From: Ectocarpus siliculosus
Taxonomy: Eukaryota; Sar; Phaeophyceae; Ectocarpales; Ectocarpaceae
Direction: 5' to 3'
Assembly: GCA_000310025.1 (NCBI GenBank)
Contig: FN648573.1
Span: forward strand, 91,958-150,407
DNA length: 58,450 nt
Each line of letters opens with the position of its first letter. The stretch's first letter is position 1. Positions 11,791 through 23,322 of the stretch are shown one piece after another. The notes beneath the pieces were generated by a model. It did not search any database. It was not told where the DNA came from and saw nothing but the letters and a program-made list of their open reading frames with translations. Both the position numbers and the translations under genes were made by a program.

Positions 11791-12743
11791 CGGCTACGAA
11801 CCGGCTTCGATGATAATACTTATACATACGACGATAGGTTCACCGGTCGCGGTAAGGAAGAGGGCTTTCTCGCTGCTGTCCACTGAAAATACAACAGAAC
11901 TGCTTGCTCGACGTGGCTGCTCGAAATCATTCATTCTTAAAAATCTTAGATCGAAACAGATATCTTCTTGAGCAAACCGGTCTTGATTCGGAACTACAGC
12001 AGTGCTTGAAACCCGCGGGAATATACAGCGGCATATCGTAGAGAAGTCGCGACCAAATGTGCTTGAACAAATGAAGTAAAACAAAAAAAATTGTTCATGT
12101 TCCAGGTGGAGTCGGCCGTCTCATCTCACGTACGAATATGCACAGGCTGCTGCAGATGTGTGTGTCGGGCGTGAAATATACCAGATACGTTTACATGCAG
12201 CAAAGCTTGGAACAACATTGACATATTTCCTGCTGCTGAGGGAACCTGCAGTAAGAGACCCGCCGAGATCGAGAAAGAGCTAGAGACATCAGAATCTGCA
12301 GGAAGGTGAACAAGCCTGTGCGTATGTCTGCGATACAATTTGTTGTGCTATTCGGTGTTTAGAAGAGGAGTGGGCTAACTACTCGCCCGAGGTTGTGATG
12401 TGAGCGGGGTGAGAGGGTCGTCTGCAAACAATCAGCTGCTGGTTGATTCACTTGCTGTATGCATACATTGTACAGCAGCCTGGGAGCTGTACAGCAGCAG
12501 TAGTTGCTCTTGTGAAGCTGCCTTTCCGCCCACCCAGCGTCCAGAAGCAGACTACACTTGACGCCGGAAAACTCCAGCTAGGAAACCTGCCGCTATTTAA
12601 TACTGTAAATTTATGGGGTTACCCACTCGAGTACTACTCTAATAGATTATTAGATTACAACCGGGGCGACCGATTGGGAAATGCAGCGTACACTGCTGTC
12701 AGGGTGACAAGCCCCCTCTCTTGGTGACCTTCACATTTGCAGG
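11791..12743. other. No gene recognised
   Basis: Short reading frames occur on both strands, with no family motif, no repeat structure and no convincing exon with paired splice sites. The stretch has scattered CAGCAG triplets only. Confidence 0.5.
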
Positions 12744-12745
12744 TA

Positions 12746-13771
12746 CAGTAGAGGTCCCTGTTTAAGGCCGCAAATTTAAGGCCGGTGGCCCTTTGTAACG
12801 CCGGTGAAATCGTCTGTCACACTTGCCTTCCTTTTTAAGGCCGCACAGGCCTTAAACAGGCATAGTCCCTATTTAAGGCCGATTAGGGCGTCCGCGCACC
12901 CTATATAAGGCCGGTTTTGGTGTGACGCACCCAGTTTTTCGGCAGCATTATTCAAGCCGCAACACAAGCACTCCAGAGATCTACACAACAGCAATACCTA
13001 GCGTACCCCTACCGACCCAACCAGTAGGGGCACACATGCCTTGTGCGGCTGGTGACATAAGGCAATTTTTGTAGACTCGATAGGCGCATGGGGGGAGGCG
13101 TCAGTTGAGTGGTTCTCCCGGGTCCGGTGTCGTGTCCGGTTTCATCCTTGTATTTTCAACTTCGTGTGCCGTTGTTAGTGTATCAGGGGGTAGAGAGGTC
13201 GGGCTGTTCGATTTTTTTGTCGACTTTGTGTTTGACGGGTAAGCACCAGTTGGTCAGTTGGCGCAACATGTTGTGCATTTTTCATTTTTCGATGGTTGTT
13301 GTGTTGTGCAGATCGTTGAACTTTTTGCTGTGGGCGTCCTCTCATTCTGATCAGGATTGGCAGTATTGTTGTCGACCTTCACGAGGGAGCCACTCGATGA
13401 GATACTTCGCACGTACCAAGTGAAATACATATTTTTGTGGACGTCAGCTACTACGGCAGCAAGTAACATTCGGAAACATGTAACATCATTTTTTGTCACG
13501 ACGTGTGCGGCTATATTAATCTGTATACGTATGTATAACGTGCATCCTGCGAGCCTTCAGACACGTTGGGGCCCGCCACCTTCCCGAAAGGCTTGAGTGC
13601 AGCATCAGTATTCCTCAATAAGGCCGGTACCGGCCTTATTGAGGAATACTCAGTCCTCTATAAGGCCGGTACCGGCCTTAAACAAGACCCGTTTCCAATA
13701 AGGCCTGGTGCCCTCTTTAAGGCCGGTCATTTCGTCTGTCACAGCGCGGCCTTAAACAGGGACCTCTACGG
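12746..13771. mobile_element. TIR DNA transposon-like element with TA flanks (pogo/Tc1-like ends)
   Basis: The left end CAGTAGAGGTCCCTGTTTAA and the right end (reverse complement CCGTAGAGGTCCCTGTTTAA) are matched terminal inverted repeats, both flanked by TA. TA duplication and CAGT-type ends fit Tc1/mariner-pogo transposons. The motif AAGGCCGG recurs through both subterminal regions (for example 12775, 12905, 13618, 13661). No transposase frame is recognisable in the 1026 bp, so it is probably non-autonomous. Two shorter elements with the same CAGTAGAGGTCCC end type lie at 28518 and (partly) 30734. Confidence 0.72.
13607..13650. repeat. Perfect 44-bp palindrome
   Basis: The sequence is self-complementary over all 44 bases, centred on GGCCGGTACCGGCC. 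A second palindrome, TAAGGCCGGTACCGGCCTTA, follows at 13661-13680. Both are within the right subterminal part of the TIR element and are built from its AAGGCCGG motif. They could extrude a cruciform or be a doubled protein-binding site (inference). Confidence 0.9.
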
Positions 13772-13773
13772 TA

Positions 13774-16700
13774 CTCTAAATACGAGATATTTCCATTGCC
13801 AAGAGGGAACAACTCCCCGCGTTCGGGGTGTCTTGGGGAAAATGAAAAAAACTCCTGTAAACGAGCAGAGAGGTGGATGGCTGTGGCAATGATACCAACG
13901 AGAGCTGGTGTTTAAGAGGTACCAGAGGCGAGAGAAAGGCTTCACAATGAGCGAGGATAGGAGGCCACACAGCAGTGCACTCAAAAGACGTGGCCAAGAA
14001 CCCGAAAAAGTTGTGTGGTGGGTGAGAGCAGTGACTGACGCCACTCGAGATTACAGTCTCGCTGTCAGTTGCACGGTCTGTTGTTCTTTTTGGATAGAAC
14101 AAACGACGTGGACGTAATGTTTGCGTGACACGACGGAGCTGTCAGCGTGAGAGGTGGGTGTATAAAGATCCGTAGTAGACATTGCAGGCTACGATGCGTT
14201 GCCGTGTAGAGCCTTCCCCCTCTAACTCACACCGTTGTTCTCAACAAGAAGCGAAATGATGCATAGGCAGTGACGGATGGATTTTTCAAACGCAGCGAAG
14301 AAACTTTCACGGACCGGCAAACACGGACGGATGGATGTCTGCGTGTGTCGCCTACATCACCCCGCGATTCCGTGACCCAAACGCTGTCCTCCGCTCTCCG
14401 ACGTACACCCACCGGCCCTGCTTACTCCAACGAACCCAACCCCCCCCTCACGCCCAATCACGGAAGGTGTAAGACTGGCGAATGGTTTCATCATAACGGT
14501 ACTTTGGGGTCGAACCCTGTCATCAAATCATTCCAAATTTCCGGAAACCAACGGCCTGCGGCTCGCACGGACCGATGGATCCCCTATTTTTCAAAATATC
14601 AGAGACGTACGTGTAGAGGAAAATTTATGACCCGATATTGTTGCCTTGACCACGTGAGAGCGCACCGGGGGGCTCAGAGGCGCACCGGCGTTAGGCAGTC
14701 ACGGATCCCTTTGGGCCATCAGCTGACTTGCGGTGTTGTCCAAATCATGACAAAAGAGCCGGAAACAACGCGGGACAGCAAAAAGGGATCCGAACACGGA
14801 ACACATCATTGCATGAACACATAAAAGACGGGCAGACGACAACCAGGAACCCTTTCGGCAACCTCACCTGCTGCTAGATGAGCCACCAACAGAACGAATG
14901 CGAACCCGGCTGTGCGCCTCCTTGCCTCCCCACCGGCCTTCCTCTTTTGTCCCCTACAGCTCATGGTAGATAGTCTCCACACGGACCAGGTCAAACAAAC
15001 ACACACACGGGATCGCCGTCCGTGATATTTCGGCGCTCCAGACTCCGAAGTAACCTCTCAAAGGACAGCTGCTGTCGGTACACAAGGCCTTGACACAAGT
15101 GCTCGTTGCCGCAGCACACGCTAGGTATGCTCTTGTGTCGAAAGGTCTTGTGGTACCTTTGTGAGCGTCTCTGCTCTACGTGCACGCCAGCAACGAACAA
15201 GGGGTGGGGGATTTTCCAATTATCCCGGCTCCTTTTTTAGTTCTGCTTCCCGCACACCCTTTTTTTTTTACCCATGGGTGTGTGGAGGCGTTCTTTTGCC
15301 GGGATACGACTGCATACATCAGTAGGAGGAAAACCTGCTCGTTGCGTTTGGCCGCGTGGTGCGCTAGGAAGGGAGCCATGAGGCCGGTGGTGGCGGTCCA
15401 TGAAAACGAGACGTGAACGACGTGTGCAGAGAATTAGGGAAATATGTAGAAATCAAATTGTTTTTGTCCAGGAAGAGAAGAGGATCGCTTTTCCTCGGTT
15501 TGACCAGAGCTACTGTATGCGTAGCTGCAGTCACTTGTTGTTTCCTGCGCAGCAGGCTACCGGTGCGTGTGCAACCCCGATCGCACTCTACCCCTGACCA
15601 GCATGGGAATAGCGGGCTGCGCTGATATTTTTGTACACAGCAGTATGGACCCGCAAAGAAAACTGAAACGGGTTGCTATATGTGTCAATTAATTACTACA
15701 GTAGACCGAGAGGCTCGGAATTATTTTCCGCTTTGTTCGGAGACAGACAGACGTCGAGCAAGCCACGCGGGCATCGAAGCTGGCATTGCAACCAACCCTC
15801 GTTAGCGATGGTATTGAGCAACGACAACCTTTTGTTTCCCTCGAGATGGGCCCCAAGGGGGGCGCTTTCCTCCCTCGCGTTGGTAGAAGTGGCGGCAGGA
15901 AGTCCAGTATATATCTCGCGCGCTCAGTGTTGTAGGGAAAATAGTAGACTAGACTACTGCTTGCTTCAGTACTGCTGTAAGTCTTGTACAACCTTCGTTC
16001 ATTTAGTCTAGCGTCCATGAGGGAATATGTAGAAGTACATGGTTGGTTGATTACCCTGAGTCTACAGAAGCACTTAATAGGATTTTGCCAAATCCGCTCT
16101 ACTTCCCCGCCCATCTTCAAATCGAGCACGGCCTGCGTTGTGGTTTGGAGGTTTGACCAAGTCCATAGACTCAACGTCGACGGTGGTGATGATGTGGCGG
16201 CGCGGCAGGGTTTGTTGAGTAGCTCGTTCTCCTACCCCGGGCAGCTGGGTGAATAATTTCTTATTTAGTCGCAATCAGGGTTTTTAAATCGAATGAGGTA
16301 CGTAGTAGAAACTCCTTCTATCATCTTCACGCCTCGGTCGACTCGCTTGCTGAAGAGGGTTTTCAGGGTGCTATGTAAACTAACTGTCGTTTGATGTCCT
16401 TGCAAGGCAGATATAAATACGTTCAGCCAAGAAGCACAGCGATGACGTAGTAGGCGTCAACGGGCAAGGGAAAGAAGAGGCACAAGCAAGATGGGAAAGG
16501 GAGCAGTAAGGTAGGTTACTCCCCGTGTAATGTAAAACAAGTCCACACCCCGCCATGTGCTTATTGTTCAGACAAGGGACACCCGCGCCCAAAACTGACG
16601 AACGTCAGCGGTCGACGTTACGTTGGCGCACCTACAGCAGTAGTAGCCAACGTCGTCCATCCATCCTGCGAGCTGCGTCCCATGTCCATTTGCAGCGCCT

Positions 16701-19300
16701 AACACTACTTACCCAAGGCTACACCTTGTTGAAGGAATCCTCTTCTTGGGATAGGATTGGCCTGATCTCCGTCGAGGCCATGTCGATGAGGAACATGCCA
16801 TAATTTAGCAAGGCCCGAAGGCATTCGACCCCCAGGCGATGTTTGCAAGACGAAGATAATCAAGATTGTCACCACAGAAGGTCATGTTTCTTCGTAGTCC
16901 CAACAGCAGCCGTCCCAACTTCTCGATCTTGTCGTCACGTACACCATCAGAGACTTACTTGTCGTTTGAGACAATACTCCTTGGCGTGATAACTCTGCTG
17001 CGCTGGGAGTTTAACGCAGCACTCTGCACGGTCGTGATATTATGTAATCTAATCCACGAATGGCTCAGGAAGCATACAGCTGCCTTCGACATTGTTTGAA
17101 TGTGCTCCGTCCGAATCGAAGGCCTCCGATGAGTGCTTCCTAACCAATTTTGAGGGTACGGGCGTTGCTGTTCTCCAACACCGGGGCCGGAAGTCTTCGG
17201 TATCGAACTTCTCCGCTAGAGGGTCGCGGGGGCGTGTTTCTTTTGCCCGGACTTGCCCGTCCCGGGCGTCATAGTTTTTTCGTCGGCGGGGTCAATCTTC
17301 TTGTCGTTCAATAACTTTTATGTTGTCAAGAAACAATCTAACTGACCGGTTCTTCATGTACGATGTGCTGCAGATAGGTACACATGTCAGGTGGGCGGAT
17401 TGACGACCTGGACTGACTGGTGCTGTTTATAGACTGCGGATCAGGCACGCACAATTCGCGCCACCCCATCTCGGCAGAACGCTTCGGGCATGTCACAATA
17501 TGTGATTTCTTCCACAGCAACTATACGTGGTTGGATCAAAGCTGGAGTTGTCACCTTCGGTGTTTTTACGAGACACACCGGTGCAACACCGACCGATCAA
17601 TCAAGCATGGCATTGTGCTAACCCTAATTTAATATGTTTTTTCTCCATCCTGCAGCTCAACCGAAGCCATCCAGAGAGCAGCGGCCGTCCTCTCGGTATT
17701 CGCAAGCTTGCAGCCGCCGAGCGTTCCGGTTATTAAGCGTAGCAGCATTGTCAAGGTTTTCTAGGTGGTGGAACCTAAACCAAAGAACCACATGTGTCCT
17801 CAGTTGTGTAGGGTGGTTGTTGCTGGTATGCCTAGATCGGGTGCCCAAGGGGAGACATGCCAGTGTCCACGTCGTTCCCCTCGTCTTGCGGAACAAGTCA
17901 GCTGCCCCCGCACCCTCCTTCTCAGCTGCACATTCCAACTTTTCTTGTGCGACGCAGGTTGTCTGACAGAACACAAGTTGAATGTCGATCAAGCACAGGT
18001 GGACGACCCGACCGGTCTTCCGATGATGAACAACTTTGTTTTTGGTATCGTCCCGGGTTCCCAGAAAGCTTTAAGTCGCCGGCTAATCCGGTGATATCCA
18101 GCGAGGGTGGTCTCCATGTCACGCACATCGCAAGACGAAAACTACCTACACGGGAGTCAACGTGTCATGCACAGTATTATTTCCCGCGTATCGACATCCT
18201 TCCAAACGGTGGAATCCCTGCAATACACATCACAACAACCATTTGCACGTGCAAGAACAGAACACGCTTTGGTTTCGGGATATCCTACATATCAAGAAGC
18301 ATATCACTGAAAATCGACATTTTTTTGTAAGAAAACGTCAACCGCAACCAACCGTACATCTGGCTATTCGCGAGGGGTCTACAAGGAAACCGCTCTCACA
18401 AAAAGTGACATGCTGGGCGAGGAAACAACGGGACATGCATGCAAGTCCTACCGCATATTATTCTATACTTCCATAGAGTCGTGACGGACTTCGGCCGCAA
18501 TCGATACATGGGGCTTGCAACACCACTCCCAGCTTACCCTTTCTGTCACCAATCAAATGCCTCTACCCTACCTAGCTATCTATATGGAAGCCATGGCTCT
18601 GTACCGTAGCACGGTATGGAAACACCATCTGGAAACACCATCGACACGCAGGTCTGAATCTCGATTATATAATGGCGTCGAGTGCATACTTTGTCCAGTA
18701 GAGTAGTAGGGTACGCCCGCCCATGGCATGGGGCATACGGTACACGATTCCTCCCCGCCGAACAGAATACCTTCAATAATAGAATAAAACTGCTGCAGTC
18801 CTAAGCCAGTGCATCTTCTTGAAAACGAGACCCCCGGGTATTGTCAAGGTAACAACGTAACCTTAAAATTCGTAGAGTTGGCTGAAAACAACTCAAGAAA
18901 CACGAGGAAACATCACAAGACCAACAACACAAAATTTTGGGTACTAGGTACGTAGATATGGGACGAAAAACGGGTGGAACATAGTACATCGCATCCTGCG
19001 GCATTGCATCGGGATTGAATGAATGAATTTGTACAGCAGTCCTTACAATTTGCCTTCGATGATTGTTAAAAACCGCACATATATATTCGAACAGGGAGGA
19101 TGGATGTGAAGCATCGTTTGAGTGACCCCAAAACACACAAAATGATATGCACGTTGCACACTACAGCACCAGGGTTTTAACCGTCCGCGATTATAGATAC
19201 ATCATATCTCACTCAAATGGATACCAACAAGCGAATGTACATGTACTACACAGATTCAAAATTGGTGTAAAACGCACGTCCCAGGTACATCACCCTTTGC
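13774..19300. other. Long stretch without a recognised gene
   Basis: I read both strands for families and splice-phase chains. Open segments exist at 14270-14824 (+), about 16700-17095 (both strands) and 17765-18094 (+), but none has a recognised motif or a chain of exons. Around 16700-17095 the minus strand reads protein-like in two frames interrupted by an in-frame stop and a frame change, as a decayed gene would, but the plus strand is equally open. No tRNA or rRNA was seen. Confidence 0.4.
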
Positions 19301-19302
19301 TC

Positions 19303-19375
19303 CGTCCTCTCGAGACGGGTGGTCAATGGTCCTTCAACTAAGGCACGCAAAAGATTGAGCATACCACCCCCCTGG
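19303..19375 (+). mobile_element. Short poly(C)-tailed SINE-like fragment
   Basis: The plus strand reads CTCCGTCCTCTCGAGACGGG, then TGGTCAATGGTCC, a diverged AAGGCACGCAAAAGA block and ACCACCCCCC. This is the order found at the 3' end of LINE copies 1 and 2. It abuts the 3' end of the FNIP gene (convergent) and could lie in that gene's 3' UTR. Confidence 0.55.
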
Positions 19376-19377
19376 TG

Positions 19378-20544
19378 CTACCACCAATCCTCCCACACCC
19401 GAAAGATGCGCACTCCTGACCAAGCCGGCAGCGGGTCATTGGGCCGGCGGGCTATGGTAAGCTGCTCCAGCGAGGCCGGCCACTCGACTTGGTCCATGCG
19501 CTGCTGCTGAAAGTTGCGGCCAAAGGTGAGCCGTCGAAGGGACCCAGGCCACACGGCCATGCGGATCGGCTGGTTGAAGCAGGTACCGAAACTTATTTCT
19601 TGCACAGATGGTGGCCATAGTACGGCTTCCACGGGGTGGTCGAAGGAGTTCCCGAAGGAAATGTGTCGCAGCGACGCCGGCCATGACACGTCATGGATCG
19701 GACGGTTGAAGTTGTGCCCGAACGAAATATCCTGCAGCGAGGCCGGCCACGCTACGTCGGCGATAGGCCGGTCGAAGCAGAACCCCAAGGATAGCTGCTG
19801 GAGCGAAGGCGGCCATGTTACGTTCCGGATCGGCTTGTTAAACAGATCGCCGAAGCTCAATTGTTGCAGCGATCCCGACCACGTGGTGCCGTCAAGCGAG
19901 CGGTTGAACCAATCTCCGAACGTCAGTTGCCTCAGGGACGCCGGCCACACCACCTTGGCCACAGGCTGATTGAACCCTCTACCAAACACCAGGCGAATCA
20001 ACCCCCGCGGCCACACGACTTCAGTGATGTCGTCATTAAAGTGGTCTCCGAAAACCAGGCTCTCGAGCCCGGCGACGAGCTTGTTGTCCTCGAGGAAAAT
20101 GTCGCCGGTGGTCGACAAACCCCATGTCAAGCCGCGGACTTTCAGAGAGGGGATGGGTCGGAATGCGATGGTGCTGGACCTCGAGCGCGAGGATATCGCG
20201 CACCTCTCGACGACCCTAGAAACACGGTGACGACCTATCGCGGGGGCCCACATCCATCCCGGGACTCCCCACGGGATGCAGATGTGGTAGTGTCGAGAGC
20301 TTCGGCAAGCGACGCAAACTTGAAGGGATACCATCTGCAGTTCGACGGTTGAGGTCAGCCAGTAGTTGTCTTCGTTGTTGTGGTCGTTGAGGACAACTCG
20401 TAGGGCATCCAGGCAAAGATAGGTGCTTGCCAATGATGGTGACGATGCCGATGATTTTAGCGCTGGTGCCGGTGCTGCAGCGATGACCATGCACAGACGT
20501 AGTGAAACTGCTGTTACGACATTGTTCAAGACATTTGGAGGCAT
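19378..20544 (-). CDS. FNIP-repeat protein
   Basis: A single uninterrupted frame of 388 codons. Residues from about 155 to 380 are ten tandem units of about 22 residues with the pattern WPxSLxxLxFGxxFNQPI, for example ASLRQLTFGDWFNRSLDGTT. This is the FNIP repeat, best known in large Dictyostelium families and some giant viruses; the repeats form a solenoid resembling leucine-rich repeats and are usually taken to bind protein partners. All ten units are intact with no stop. The N-terminal 150 residues have no domain I recognise; another frame is also open there and the true start could be Met-19 or a spliced upstream exon. No transmembrane segment is evident. Being intronless is unlike the other genes of this window and could mean gain by retroposition or transfer (inference). 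Confidence 0.82.
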   Translation of the reverse strand: MPPNVLNNVVTAVSLRLCMVIAAAPAPALKSSASSPSLASTYLCLDALRVVLNDHNNEDNYWLTSTVELQMVSLQVCVACRSSRHYHICIPWGVPGWMWAPAIGRHRVSRVVERCAISSRSRSSTIAFRPIPSLKVRGLTWGLSTTGDIFLEDNKLVAGLESLVFGDHFNDDITEVVWPRGLIRLVFGRGFNQPVAKVVWPASLRQLTFGDWFNRSLDGTTWSGSLQQLSFGDLFNKPIRNVTWPPSLQQLSLGFCFDRPIADVAWPASLQDISFGHNFNRPIHDVSWPASLRHISFGNSFDHPVEAVLWPPSVQEISFGTCFNQPIRMAVWPGSLRRLTFGRNFQQQRMDQVEWPASLEQLTIARRPNDPLPAWSGVRIFRVWEDWW

Positions 20545-20599
20545 TTACGAAAGTATACATTTTGCTCGGCTCCACACTACTTGAGGGCAACCATGTGCG

Positions 20600-21760
20600 A
20601 TGGGCTGGGTCTCCAGGCCGCTGTGCAGGCAGCCCTAAGCTGCTGTATGCATCAGTTCAGCAAAAAAAAACAAAAAAGGCCGTTCAAGGCAGAAATTAGC
20701 GAGCAACCATCAGGATGATCAGCGATTCGGACCAAAGGGTCGCAAGACCGGTGGGCATGGGGGGGGGGGTGTTTGAAAGCGAAACCGATTCGAATCAGTT
20801 AGTTGGTTGTTTGTGTGGCCCTAAAAGGAAGTGAAGACTCGCACGCTGCAGGCGAGCCAACCGTGCCCACAAAGACCGTGTCACGGCCGTTGTTGATACG
20901 CTTCGAGACGTGGTTCTCCGGCTGTAGTTCTGGAACGGCGGATGCGCGACAAGTACCAGATATAATCGAAAAGAAACGGAGCAGGCATCAACCGACCACC
21001 AGTCTGCATACACCACGGGGATTATATTATTATTCCTACGAAAGTTAAGCAGCAAGCGTTTGTTGTCCTCTCTCACCTTCAGTCTCCTGCTGTACCCGAG
21101 ACGATACGTACTCGCCATGGCAGTGCCTTCTGCTACGTGTGGCATTATTTTCCGCCTGGCTGAACCGCCCAGTATTCATACGTCGGCCTTCGGTTTGCAT
21201 GTAACTCGGAAATGTTCAACATGCAATTGCGCAGAAACTGCAGCAGTTTTCAGCTGCTACGTCAAAAGGTGCTTGGAGACGGTAAGACGACCGGCGATAT
21301 CAGATCTCTCTCGATCGCGCCGACAAAAGGGATCGCTCAGCGCCACAGCAATTAGCCACGCGTGGTTACGGGCGCCCCCTACGCTGAAAAACGGCAGCTA
21401 GCTCCTGCTGGTAGGTGGCGACAGTTCATCGCGGAGAGATGGAACCGAACAAACGTAACGGATTGCATGGTCTCCGCTGGCCCCTGGGCAGTTTCGTCTG
21501 ATGATGCGGCGGAATCATGCGTACGCCGAAGAGACACCAAGAGAGAAAGTTCTCGCGCAGTTCTTTGCAGTTTTGGCAGGCCAGGCCAGAAGACAGAAGA
21601 CCCCAACACGGCAGCAGCAGTAACAGCAGTGCGCAACAAAGAGGGAGAGAGAGAGCAGAAGGGGGGAGGGGGGGCGAGAGCTCGAGGGCGTTCCACGGGC
21701 ATATTTTCCGAGTCATTTCGACCTGAACGGTGAGTCTCCTACCCATGAGCACACTCCACA
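20600..21760. other. No gene recognised
   Basis: Contains a G run at 20760-20769, a purine-rich stretch at 21640-21680 and frames without family motifs. Confidence 0.5.
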
Positions 21761-21763
21761 CTG

Positions 21764-22106
21764 AATCAAGGAATAATAAAAACACACACAGAAAGACTAC
21801 CCATTCGAGATATACCCACAGTCGAACGGGATGTGGTGGAGTCTTTTCAGTGAGTGGAGGGAAACCGGCTGGGTACTGGACTTATTTCGAGTCTTTTTAA
21901 GTCTATACACTGATGATTTATACCAGTGATGCCAGCTGGTGCTAAGTACAAAAACATCTGTACAGGTAACTTACAGTTTACAATACATCCCCTGTAGTTC
22001 TCTACTGGGTCAACGGCAAAATATCGGGGAGAAACCCTCCGTTGTGCCGTGTATTGTAAATTGTAACCTTTACAGGGGACACGGCGCAGTGTCTATTGAC
22101 AGCTTG
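21764..22106. repeat. Dispersed repeat R, copy 1
   Basis: About 340 bp that match 57400-57735 almost base for base, from AAGGAATAATAAAAACACAC through GGATGTGGTGGAGTCTTTTC to CACGGCGCAGTGTCTATTGA. An internal inverted repeat (CTTACAGTTTACAATACA against TGTATTGTAAATTGTAACC, about 21970-22070) can form a hairpin. It could be a transposon end or a long terminal repeat piece; no coding part is seen here. Confidence 0.8.
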
Positions 22107-23322
22107 CTGGTTTATTAGACATATTAGGAATAACATTGTAAAATTCATGGAAGTGGAACAAAATCTACAGCAGTACATCATCAGTCCTACATCACTCGTT
22201 TTTCAAATCTACAGATTTTTGAATTTCACGGACAGCAGGTGTTTCCCGCCGTTTTTTTAAATTTACAAATCGTTTTTGATCCTTTGGGGTAACGTATCAG
22301 GGATGTTTATACAGCAGTAGATGAGAATGGTATACCTGGTGCATGGTAGGTAGGGCATACCATTCAGAATCCTCCTCCATGCAACCTTCGATGGCAGTGT
22401 TGGCTCAGGCAGGGACACCGTTTTGTGCGTATGTCAAAGGTGGACCATGCATGCCTCGCTTTCCCTTGCACCCGAGCCTAGGACTTGTTCTCCTGATGGT
22501 GCCTCTAACATGGGACTCGGGTTATTCATTCGTGAACACGAACAGCGGTGGTGGTGTGGTTTTGTTCTGTTCCTCCGCAAGCCTCTGCGTTCTCCGCTCT
22601 TTGTGTTGTTGGGCTTTTGTCAACTTTTGCACATACACAAAGAAAATTAACGCGTCCCCCCGCCGATGCCATGTGCTCGTTTCGTCGGCACACTGCCCTC
22701 GCTGATACGTAAGATCGCTCCTCATGCAGTAAGGCGGGACAGCTTCAGGTAAAAGGCTGAACAATCAGCCTGTAACTCGAAAAAACTGATCTGCGGAATG
22801 TTACTCAGAACGGTGCGCGGGCGGGGAAAGACCCCACGAAAAGTTAAGTTTTTTACAATATGTAGGGGTCGTGGTTGAGTTTGATATCCTCCCGGTGTAA
22901 AAAGCTGGTACATGAAACTCAGGGTGGACTGTCTCGCACCTGCTACGTACGTCAGTAGTAGAATGGTCCTTGAAAGTGGCGCCTTCTTGCTGCCGGCGAT
23001 ACCCCTCCAGAAGGTTGGCAAATCTGAGTACTTCGAAGTACAATTGGATCTCAAAGTTGAAGTTGTGAATCTCTCTCGATCAAGCATCGATTTTCTCTAT
23101 TTGCGTATTTAGGGCGTTGCTCAATTCGCTCGATTTAGCTACAGCCACCACGGTTGAAATCAAATCCCGATGCTGAGGTCGATTTCTGGCTGGACCTATC
23201 CCCACACAGCTGCCAGCCAAAACAGGTAAATTTCCGTCGCTTATGCCCTTAGCCGAGCCCCCGCCCCGTTTTCCTCTGTGTCACTGATAAGCTGCTGCAC
23301 CAGTTTTGTAGTTTCAGTAGCG
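22107..23322. other. No gene recognised upstream of the LRR gene
   Basis: Frames at 22343-22705 and 22912-23112 (+) and 22722-23087 (-) have no family motif. The region should hold the promoter and 5' UTR of the plus-strand LRR gene; no core element is convincing. Confidence 0.4.

Noticed and set aside
16700-17095. Minus-strand decayed gene (LNYGMFLIDMASTE...) versus plus-strand frame 16866-17099
   Set aside because: Both strands look protein-like, no family is recognisable and no splice chain was found; not enough to call a gene or pseudogene.
23278-23322. Upstream extension of the LRR gene with a hydrophobic SLISCCTSFVVSVA stretch as signal peptide
   Set aside because: The frame is open but has no ATG before 23323; would need an unseen upstream exon.
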